Shown here piece after piece: positions 1 through 7,666 of a DNA stretch of 19,284 nt (its first letter is position 1; each line of letters opens with the position of its first letter). The translations under genes were made by a program, and so were the position numbers. The notes beneath the pieces are model-generated. The model made no database searches. It was not told where the DNA came from and saw only the letters and a list, made by a program, of their open reading frames with translations. Location: assembly GCA_027943245.1 (NCBI GenBank), contig JANDJZ010000428.1, positions 1 to 19,284 of the forward strand, given 5' to 3'. The DNA comes from Acanthamoeba sp. SK_2022b. Taxonomy: Eukaryota > Discosea > Longamoebia > Acanthamoebidae.

Positions 1-83
1 GACAGCATCTCGCCAAGTACAAGGCCATCAAATACATTCACCTCGAGACCAGCAGGCTCACTGTGCACTGCGCGCCTGGGCAG

Positions 84-1310
84 GTTCGGCCGACACAAAG
101 ATGGTGGTATCCCAGTGGAAGTACTCCAGCGAGGAGAGAGATGATTACATCGCCACCTGCGTGGCTCACGCCCCGTCCACGTGTATACGCCAGGGCACGT
201 ACTTGTTATGTCGCGAGGCCGGCTCATCAACCCCCCCCCCCCAATCCAATCTTACCAGCGGCCGCCACTACGGACAGGGGAGGAAATGGTGGCCTGGATT
301 GGTGTTCACGCCTACATGGCTCTCGGCTTCTTCTGGGTGCAAGAGTCGCACAGAAGGAAAGGTTGGTCACCGTTCTTTTTCATCGTTTCGTGTTCGCTTC
401 GTTCTTTCTCTCAGGGTAAAGAGAGGGGAATGACCAGCCTTGCGCTTGCGTGTCGACAGGACTGGGGAAGATCATCGCCGCAGAGCAGACCCTCAAGATG
501 TTTGAGTACGTTCGGCCACATCTGGAGCCCGAGCATGTCAGCGCCTATGCATTCACCGAAGCGGTCAACGACGCCTCCAAGAGTCTTCTACAGAGCCTCG
601 GTTTCGAGGTAGCGCAGTTCTCCCCCCAAAAAAAACAAGCAAGCCATGTGCAAACAAACATGCTTGGCCCGGGCAGATCTATAGCGATGTGGTTTGGGCT
701 GCATTCAAGCTTGGTCATGAACCAAAGAAGCAGCAGCTGGCCAAGGTGAACCTCGCGGAGAAGCTCTCCCTCTTCACCGAGCACTGGAGTCCCAAGATTG
801 TGGGCGAGGTAGATCTGACCCTCCCTCCTCTTCTCTCTTCTTGTCTTCTCAAAAGCTCACCTACACCGCCGGGCTTCCAGGTGGACGATTTCGACGTCAA
901 GGTGGCCAAGTTGAAAGGCGAGTTCGTGTGGCATCACCACGAGCACGAAGATGAGCTGTTCCTCGTCATCAAGGTCTTGTACTGCCATCATTAGTGGCCT
1001 TGCGCCTTCCCGTCTCGTTGGGTGATCTGAGTTGCTGGCGGTGCAGGGCAGTTTGGTCATCAAGGTGCGCGAGCGTGATGGACGCGAGAGGGACGTCAAC
1101 ATGCAGGAGGGCGACTTCTTCGTGGTGCCCAAGGGCGTCGAGCACAAGCCCGTAGCCGTCGAAGAGGTGAGGCCGATCACACACTGAACATTCAAGGAGA
1201 CGGTTCCTTATATTCCTCAGTGTCACGTGATGCTGCTGGAGAGGCGTGGGGTGGTCAATACGGGTAACGTGCGCAGTCACCACACAGTGGACAACCTTCA
1301 GCGCCTGTGA
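84..1310 (+). CDS. GNAT acetyltransferase fused to a cupin domain (5' partial)
   Basis: Proposed exons are 84-194, 278-361, 460-608, 677-808, 881-973, 1047-1166 and 1221-1310; about 253 residues counted from the ATG at 101. The N-terminal half is a GNAT (FR47/GLYAT-like) acyltransferase: a W-K-Y helix start, a PSTCIR strand, V-A-W, then the acetyl-CoA loop RRKGLG (R57-G62), created exactly by the 361/460 splice, and the closing S-L-G-F-E element. The reading frame continues across intron 609-676 into a cupin: PKIVGE, a metal-site cluster HHHEHEDE (about 171-178), and second motif G-D-F-F-V-V-P-K-G-V-E-H, ending TGA at 1308-1310. Substrate is unknown; the cupin resembles small bacterial single-domain cupins. 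Exons before 101 are unresolved: the frame is open from 84, but the true start is probably left of the window. The alternative is two genes, but without the splice the GNAT frame runs into a stop near 749 and the cupin lacks an obvious own start. Confidence 0.75.
195..277 (+). other. Candidate GC-AG intron
   Basis: Joining CAG-G (ending at 194) to GG-GAG (starting at 278) gives the uninterrupted GNAT core CIRQ-G-EEMVAW with family-like spacing. It requires a GC donor (gcacgt) in place of GT. Nearby GT donors at 199 and 203 are in the wrong phase for every AG in the interval. A GT donor at 210 is in phase but adds five residues and has a poor consensus (gtcgcg). The intron carries a C12 run at 231-242. 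Confidence 0.4.
231..242 (+). repeat. C12 homopolymer in intron
   Basis: Twelve consecutive C residues on the sense strand inside the proposed intron 195-277. It may serve as, or derive from, the pyrimidine tract before the 3' splice site. Confidence 0.9.
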
Positions 1311-1517
1311 GCGCCGAACTGCCGGTGGTTAACGGCCGACAGGATATTTTAGTGTCATTTTCTTTACGCCCAATGGCCCCGATACGGCTATTATGTAGCA
1401 CTTTTTTGGCAAGCATTGCATTGGTTTGTTAACTCCGTGGCTCCAACATAAGAAAAACAACTCAGCCTTATCTTCTCGCTTCGTTCTCTCTTCAGCACCA
1501 CAAGCTACCCGCAGAGC

Positions 1518-2926
1518 ATGAGTCGCCCCTTGTACTTGTTTGGCCTTGCCCTTCTGCTTGCCCTCGCGGCCGTGCCTGCAACCGTCGAGGCTGCCCAAAC
1601 GTGCCCCCAGAGTGATGCCCGTCCCGACGCTTGGGTTGAGGTACACCAACCAGGCCGCTGCGGGACTAGAGTTTGCAGAGGACTGGGCGACTGGGAGTAA
1701 GTTATTATTAACTTCGAGTGCTTTAACGAGTGCTTTAACGCAGGCCCTAGTGAAGACAATGAAGAGTCTGCCCATGTCGGGGGATAAGATGGCCTTCCTG
1801 AAGAAGTCTGTGGACAACGACACGCGGGTTTTCACCGGCGCCCAGCTCGTGAGCATCCTTAACAGCCTTGATTTCACCGACGATAAAGTTAACGTGCGTA
1901 ACCGTAGCTCCAAATGCTCTCCCGTATCGGGCCCTCATGTCTCGACTACAGGCGATGAACATGATGTCGCCCTACGTGGTGGGTCTCAATACTACCGAGT
2001 TCATCGCCATTCTCACGTCGATCTCCTTCTCGTCGGAGCGCATGACGGTGCTCAAGACCATCAAAGACACCCTCCTCAATGCCACCGAGGAGAACAAGGT
2101 CTTCATCGCCGAGTCCTGCTGGTCGATGAGCTCCGACCAACAAGCAGCCTATGCTGTCCTCCGGGATGTCGTGGCCCGGTACTGTTCTCTTTCCCTGCTG
2201 CGTTGTCGCAATATAAGCCTATTCCTGGCTCATGCACTGACAACGTCACGTATTCCACAGTGACTGCATCTTTGGCAGCGTGACTGCACTGTCGGCGACG
2301 TTCGTGATCGACGTATCTGGCTCCATGGACACCCGCTTCTCGCTCGACGGCAAGCAGTACTCGAGGCTCTCATATGTGCAGGAGCACTTGAGCAAGGTCA
2401 TCGGTGACCAGCTCAAGCCCTACCAGCAGTTTAACATTATCATTTATAGTGACTCTGCCCGCACTCTCTTCCGCGTCCCCGTGAATGCTACCGCCGACAA
2501 CATCAAGGTGCGGCCACATGCTCTAAACAGAGAGGAGGTGGCCTCCTATCGAAAAGTTAGAAGGCCTTTCTCACTTCACCTCATGTCCCGCAGAGCGCGC
2601 TGACCTTCGTAGCCGGCCTGCGCAGCGGAGGCTCAACCAACACGTATGGTGGCCTCCAGCTTGCCTTTAGCTCGTCGCCGGACACCGTGGCCATCTACCT
2701 CCTCACCGACGGTGTCCCCAACTCCGGCCAGGCTCCTCAGATCCTGAAGGCCATCCCGCAGTGGCAGGCCCAGCGCGCGGCCAACCGCCAGATCCGCATC
2801 TTCGCCACCGCCTTCCTGCTCGGCCCTGACTCGGCCAGTGACAAGCAGCTGAGCGCCCAGTTCATGCAGCAGGTGGCTGCCGTCACCAACGGCGTCTACC
2901 GCAACATGGACACTGCCTCCAACTAA
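1518..2926 (+). CDS. Secreted DUF4476-like + von Willebrand factor A domain protein
   Basis: Exons 1518-1640, 1744-1893, 1952-2178, 2261-2507 and 2594-2926 encode 359 residues. The ATG at 1518 begins a clear signal peptide (Leu/Ala-rich core, small residues before AAQTCPQ), so the protein should be secreted or lumenal. Residues about 42-165 are helical with repeated 'MSGDKMAFLK' and 'FSSERMTVLK' type elements, like DUF4476 domains. The VWA domain follows from about 175: MIDAS DVSGS at D184-S188, the Thr in GGSTNT, and the Asp in LLTDGVPNSG are all present, so divalent-metal-dependent ligand binding is expected. The cysteine-containing link DCIFGS is formed across intron 2179-2260. No transmembrane segment is visible near the C-terminus. 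It lies 207 nt after the cupin gene in the same direction and converges on the membrane protein gene 130 nt away. The ligand is unknown; adhesion or extracellular binding is inferred from the family. Confidence 0.85.
1715..1738 (+). repeat. 12-bp tandem duplication beside a 3' splice site
   Basis: The unit cgagtgctttaa occurs twice in tandem in the first intron of the VWA gene, ending just before its acceptor (cgcag at 1743). Each copy contains ctttaac, a plausible branch-point sequence. Confidence 0.85.
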
Positions 2927-3056
2927 GTTGCTCGCCACCAATGGAATAGATGCTCACCTCCCAACAGTTGTTGTCTTTGTGTTGTTTGCTCTTGCGGTAC
3001 GCGGCTTTCATTGGAGTACAAGGAGGGTGATAGTTCGTCGCCCAGTGACGCGGCCA

Positions 3057-3908
3057 TTAGTGGAAGAGCTTGTAGCCGTGGTGATCGGGCGAGCCGCTCA
3101 GGCTCAGAATGATGGCTGTGATGAGGGAGATAAAGCTGGCCGCCACGAAGAGGCCCCAGCCGGCCTGGGGGCCCGAGTAGTCGCCCACAAAGTCGTACTC
3201 GAGGCGAGTGGCGTCCTTGAACGCGGACGGGTGCCAGAAGAGGAACAGCCACGCGGCAAATGCAGCGATGGCCGCCAGGAAGGAGATTACGATCAACGGA
3301 ATTCTCAGCTTGCTCCTGAACCTGAGCTTCTGCAATACGTTCACGTCCGTCTCTGCGTGAGCGATTTGGGTGTTTGCTGAGGGAAAGTGAGCGATACGTA
3401 CGTGGCAGAAATGGAAGGCCCAGATAAAGAGGACGAGGGTCTCGATGGCGGTGAGGATGATGGAAATGATTACGGCAGTGAGGATGATGCCCCACATCGC
3501 CCGCAGCTGGTCATTCCAACATTTATCATCGGTCCAGTCGCAGCTGGCACGCGCCACGTCGCTGGTCTCAATGTGGGACAGGTACTCGCTGAAGCTGACC
3601 ACGATCTTGAACTCATACCTGCAAATAATTTTTGTTCCATTATTTTTCTTTAACGAAGGGGTGTGCTGCTTTTTATGAAGAAACAAGCCCACCATATTAT
3701 AGAATATATAATAACAGAAAAATGTATTTTTCATATGAAGGATCGGTCATTTCAGAAAGGGGAAAGAGGACTGAATCAAAAAGAGTTTTAATTATCTTGC
3801 AGGAGGCGGGAGAACATACCAGGGGCTGGGCGCGGCAGCTATCTCGAGGATGAGGACCAAGGCCGCCGCGGCGAACAGGCACAGAAACTTGACGTTCACG
3901 AATCCCAT
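3057..3908 (-). CDS. Four-transmembrane membrane protein of unknown function
   Basis: Exon 1 is 3908-3820 and exon 2 starts at 3618; the stop TAA is at 3059-3057. The splice joins CCC-TG to G-TAT across a 201-nt AT-rich intron (3619-3819), the longest in the window. Read through, the protein is 216 residues. Exon 2 also holds a possible 45-nt in-frame intron (sense gtatcgctcac...acgcag, near 3364-3408); removing it gives 201 residues and links FCHV to QTDVNVLQ. Four hydrophobic segments are visible: about residues 7-26, 72-100, one beginning IPLIVISFLAA, and one beginning GWGLFVAASF. The first loop is the largest and has two cysteines (C56 and C63) near Trp residues, an arrangement seen in claudin/MARVEL-type tetraspan proteins, but no family signature is firm. 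The C-terminus is short and His-rich. Function is not assigned. Confidence 0.75.
3619..3819 (-). other. Long AT-rich intron of the four-TM gene
   Basis: The donor reads CCCCTG|gtatgttc and the acceptor ttatttgcag|GTATGAG on the minus strand. At 201 nt it is about twice the length of its neighbours and is much richer in A+T than the flanking exons. No ORF, RNA fold or mobile element is evident in it. Confidence 0.7.
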
Positions 3909-4183
3909 GGTTAAGTTGCCTTTTCTCCTCGGCCGGGCTGGTTATGCGTCTAGAGAACGAGAGAGATAGCGCTGTCGTGTACGGGCCACAAAACAGAAAC
4001 AACCCAAACGTGTCGTTGGTCGTCAGTTGTACAACAAGCGGTCAATTTCCCACCACGCCCGCCAATCCGCGCCCGCAAGCAAAGTGTTCGCAGCCACGGA
4101 CGGCACTGCGGCACAGCCAACAGCGAAAACTCTCACGCCATTTTACTGTCATGTGCATGAGCCACACGAACGGCCCAGGTGGG

Positions 4184-5509
4184 TTACTGGACGTAGGGCT
4201 CGCGCAGCGTGCGCGGCACGAACTGCGCCAACATTTCGCAGAGGCTCACCACGCCCACAGGCTTGCTGTTGCTGTCCACTGTCCACACGCGGTGCACTCT
4301 GTGGCAGAGGTGTAAGGAAGTGCAGGTGAGGCACATTCTCTGGTGGCTGCGTGAGCTACAATCCCTTAGGGAGGAGGTGACCAACCTGTGGGAGATCACG
4401 GCCTGGAGGACGTCTTCCACGGTGTGGTCCATGGTGCAGGTGATGGGAGGGCCGGTAATGAAGTGGGATACAGGCACGAACATCTTCTGCAGCATCTCCT
4501 CCGGTTGGTCGGACGGCTCCAGCTTCAGCTTCTTGATATCGCTCGCGCTGATGTTGCCCTTCAAGTAACCTGCTCCCCTCCCCGCACACAAGCGCGGTTC
4601 AAGTTGTGTCCGATGTGTGGCTCAACGAGAAAAGACAGCCAAACCTTGCATGTCGACCACGGGTAGCGCGGACACCTTGTGCTCGTCGATCTGGAGCAGC
4701 GCCTCGATCATGGTGGCGTGCAAGGGCACCGTGACCATCTCCTTCTTCGCGCCGGGCGAGAAGTCCCGCACTCGCAGACCGCACAGCGACTGAAGCACGC
4801 ACGAGCGGCGCGATGGGACGGGTGAGGGCTCCCTTCGCGATTGGTAAGTCAAGGGGCGCCTCAGACCTTGGGAATCCTGTTGGTGTGTTGGTGCAGCCAC
4901 TTGGCAATGTCGAACTGTGTGACGATGCCCAGGAACTGGTCGCCCTCCTCGCCGGTAATGGGCAGGCGGTGGGTGTTGGGGTCCGTCAACAGCTTGATAA
5001 GAGTCATCCGGGGCGTCTTCACCGACACAGGCGCCCACGTCGTGCGCTCTGGTGTCGTCGCCCCAATGTGTAAGCTCACACCCAAAAGAATGAAGACAGT
5101 GACAAAGAACGAAGCGGTGGTTGCTACCAGAGAGGCCTATGATGGCGCTGACGGGGGTGGCTCGTATCTGGGCGCGCTGGTCTTCGTTGAGAGAGGTCAG
5201 CTGCTGCTTGAGGGCGTCGAGGTTGAGCTCTTCCCGCTCCAGACGCTTGGTGCCGCTCAGCGACCCCGAGAAGCGGCACAGGAAGGCCACGAGGTCGAGC
5301 ATGTCGATGAGCCCCACAAAGCCGCCGCACGTGGGGTCGTAGACGGGGGCCGACAGCAGTTCGCGGGCCGCCAACATGCTGAGCGCGTCGACCACCGTGT
5401 CGGTGGCGGTGACCACGCGCGTGTCCTGCTCCTCGACCAGGGCCTCCACCTGGAGCTGGTCCACCAGCTGGCCCCACTCCCTCCAATCTTCGGGCGTTAT
5501 AGTCGCCAT
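4184..5509 (-). CDS. Four-CBS-domain protein, AMPK gamma/SNF4-like
   Basis: Exons (minus strand) 5509-5128, 5048-4867, 4789-4645, 4569-4386 and 4298-4184 encode 335 residues, close to the roughly 330 of minimal AMPK gamma/SNF4 subunits. Four CBS motifs appear in order: DTVVDALSMLAARELLSAPV...GGFVGLI; RMTLIKLLTDPNTHRLPI...FLGIVTQFDIAKWL; ATMIEALLQIDEHKVSALPVVD...LKGNISASDIK; and HTVEDVLQAVISHRVHRVWTVD...PVGVVSLCEML. Several signature strands are restored only by splicing: VVDMQ-G-YLKG across 4570-4644 and SH-R-VHRV across 4299-4385. Such tandem Bateman modules bind AMP/ADP/ATP and regulate the SNF1/AMPK kinase; plant CBSX/PV42-type proteins are an alternative close class. The N-terminus starts directly before CBS1 with no kinase- or glycogen-binding extension. 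It lies head-to-tail 187 nt downstream of the CASTOR-like gene. Confidence 0.85.
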
Positions 5510-5556
5510 GGCTATGTTGCTGCTGCTGCTTCTGTTTATCTGCGCAAGAGGGGTTC

Positions 5557-5590
5557 CTTCTTACAAGTTGCTGGTGCTTCTTACAAGTTG
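5557..5590. repeat. Short direct repeat in intergenic DNA
   Basis: The 14-mer cttcttacaagttg occurs at 5557-5570 and 5577-5590, between the start of the CBS gene (5509) and the stop of the CASTOR-like gene (5697). A CTG/TGC-rich run precedes it at about 5516-5532. It could belong to the promoter or 5' UTR of the CBS gene; no function is visible. Confidence 0.8.
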
Positions 5591-5696
5591 GGGGATCGTG
5601 TGGTGGCTGCCGGCGACGCAGGCAACATGTGCGGCAAGCCTTGGCGAAATTTCAGGCATTCGCCCACAAGTTCACCGGGAGAAGAGGCCACGACTC

Positions 5697-7443
5697 CTAC
5701 GACGACGAGGCCACGGCTTCGTCGTCGAGGGTGAGGGCTTGCAAGTGGTCCACCAGCTTGAAGTCTCGCCTCTTCCACGTCTTGATCGCCTCCTCGTATC
5801 TGTCCGACGGCACCTGAACAAACCCCCAAACACGAAACGAGTGAGCCTCACGACGCGTGACGCATGACGTGTGGAGGTGTGTGTGCGCACGAGGATGAAG
5901 GAGGTGAGGTAGGTCGACACGTAGAGCACGGGCACGCCGGCTTGCGCCATGGGCGCGGAGATGTAGCTCACCACGCCGGTCTCGACTGTGGGGTTGGGGG
6001 GGGGGAAGCGCGAGGTCGTCAGGGCCAGGCAGGCCTTTGCGAGCAACAGCGGATTGGAGGGGAGGAAGGAGGGGAGGAGAGCTGATGGCGTACAGAAGCC
6101 GGCCTTCTTGGCTCGCTTGATGGGTCGCCACGCCGAGGAGGAGGAGAGGGTGTGCTTGGGGAAGAGTGCGAGGTGCTTCTGGTCGGCGATGAGCGAGATC
6201 TCGTCGTTCGCAAACGTGAAGGAGAAAAATCGAGACTCGCTGCGCCACGACCCCATGACACACACGACCCCCCCCCCCCAATCTCACTAAGACTGCTGCA
6301 TACATGCACGCGCGCGCAAATGGGCAGAGGGGCACGTACGGATTCTCAAAGAAAATGAGCTTGAGCAAGGGTCGCGTGCACTTCTCAATGCGTTCGCTGC
6401 TGCACGGCGCAAGCGAAAACGCAGAAACGATACACATGGGTGCGCGCATGAGCGATGGGCGGGGGCAAGAAGGAGGAATGTGGGAGGGGACCACCGACAT
6501 ACCTTGCGGCGAAGAGTTGTGTGGGGAATGTGACGAGGTTGTGTACATAGGGGGACGGAGGAGGTCGTGGTGGAGGGGTGATGGGTTTGCTGGAGCACAG
6601 CTTCTTGCCCAACCACTCCAGCGCTGTTTCAAAGTGTTTCTTGGGGACCTGGTCGGCGCGCACGGCACACGTGAGTGGCGTACAACAAAAGCCTAGAAGT
6701 GAGACCGAGGAGTAGGCGCGCGTACAAGGACGAAGTCGTGCTGTGCTGTGGAGAGGTAGTAGACGGTGATCTCCTTGAGCGAGAGATAGGACCCCACCAG
6801 TGATACGCAACCAGATTCGGCTGAGAGAACAGAAAAGAGGATCTAAGATGAACAAGGGAGAAACCGGCCAACTCCACACCATCGCGATGACTTGACAAGA
6901 AGATAACAGGGAAGGAGGGAGGGAGGGAGGGAGGGCAAGACATACAGGGAATGCCCGAGGAGCCGATGTCAATCTGAATGACTCGCCATGGTTCTTCCAG
7001 CCTCTGAACGGTCTCGTCGGAGGGAAACAGCGGCATGATGTTCTCATCTACGATCATGGAAATGCAGCCGTCGTGTTCTGCACGGGTGACACGGCACAGA
7101 AGAGGCGGCAGCGGCAGCGGCAGCACAGACCGTGTTTGAAGGCTGTTAGGCCACAGGAAAAGTGCCACATTCTGGGTGGGTAGCGTGGGTGTACCGGTGT
7201 AGCTGAAGAACTGAGTGGGTGCTTCGCTTTCGGTGCTATAGAGAAGGGTTTTGAGAATCGGCGTACTACACCGGACGGCATCTTCCTTCTTCATCCTGCG
7301 TTGGTGTGTTAGAGAGCAACAGGAAAAAATTTGATCCTATGCGCGGAGGATAGAGCAAAAAGGGATGGTCAGTACGAAAGGAGATGGACGGTTTCTGAGC
7401 GGGGGGTGAGGCCAATCCAGCAATCGTGGTCGTGCTCATCCAT
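5697..7443 (-). CDS. CASTOR: CASTOR-like cytosolic arginine sensor homologue (ACT repeats)
   Basis: Nine exons (minus): 7443-7376, 7295-7195, 7077-6946, 6820-6726, 6648-6503, 6399-6340, 6239-6094, 5985-5891 and 5813-5697. They give 319 residues, against about 329 for human CASTOR1. All introns are GT-AG and every junction preserves an aligned motif. Each half carries the CASTOR pattern: helix (PILKTLLYS; PLLKLIFFEN), FFS strand, I-S-(M/L)-I-(V/A)-D, and the closing YYLSTAQHDFVLV or LYVSTYLTSFILV. CASTOR proteins bind arginine at an ACT-ACT interface and release GATOR2 to allow TORC1 activation. E102 (ESGC) and D129 (QHDF) sit where human arginine ligands E277 and D304 lie. Those human residues are in the C-terminal half, whereas here they are in the N-terminal half. 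The start ATG at 7443 is supported by a β-strand (ETVHLLS) and a good splice into exon 2. Whether it senses arginine is inference. Confidence 0.85.
5996..6005 (-). repeat. Homopolymer tract at a 3' splice site
   Basis: Ten G on the + strand (C10 on the sense strand) lie six bases before the CASTOR-like acceptor ccccacag|TCGAG at 5986. It acts as the pyrimidine tract of that intron. Confidence 0.85.
6268..6279 (-). repeat. C12/G12 homopolymer in CASTOR-like intron
   Basis: A run of 12 C on the + strand (G on the sense strand) in intron 6240-6339. The G-rich sense tract would be unusual in a pyrimidine-tract position. Confidence 0.85.
6916..6934 (-). repeat. (GGGA)n tetranucleotide repeat in intron
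   Basis: About five gggag/ggga units on the + strand, read as (TCCC)n on the sense strand, lie near the donor end of CASTOR-like intron 6821-6945. Confidence 0.85.
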
Positions 7444-7666
7444 TCTCGTGTTTTCTGCAACTTGCTCAACCACCGGTTGTGTATAACGTGCACTCGTCAA
7501 GGAACCCAATCGAGCACAATCCAGAGATGTTGCTGGACCAAGGCAGGTGCTGCCAAACTCGAGAAAGTCTCTTTCCAGCCAGGCAACAGAATCATTCTTG
7601 AGATTCCCGAGAACGATCGAAATTTCGTCCCGCAGCGGACATCTTGGGGTTTAACCACAGACACGC

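Noticed and set aside
1..83. Frame reading QHLAKYKAIKYIHLETSR at the left edge
   Set aside because: It could be an exon of the GNAT gene or of an upstream gene, but no donor and acceptor in matching phase link it to the exon at 84, so it was not annotated.
1540..2283. 247-codon + frame across the VWA gene
   Set aside because: It reads through introns and is in frame only with exon 2. The signal peptide and VWA domain are in other frames joined by splicing.
2923..3495. 190-codon minus-strand frame overlapping the four-TM gene
   Set aside because: It is His/Arg/Pro-rich with no hydrophobic pattern. The shifted frame encodes the transmembrane protein with a good start and splice.
4841..5734. 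297-codon open frame on the + strand
   Set aside because: It is antisense to the four-CBS gene, whose spliced minus-strand product has clear domain motifs. The + frame has no recognisable domain and reflects GC-rich codon use.
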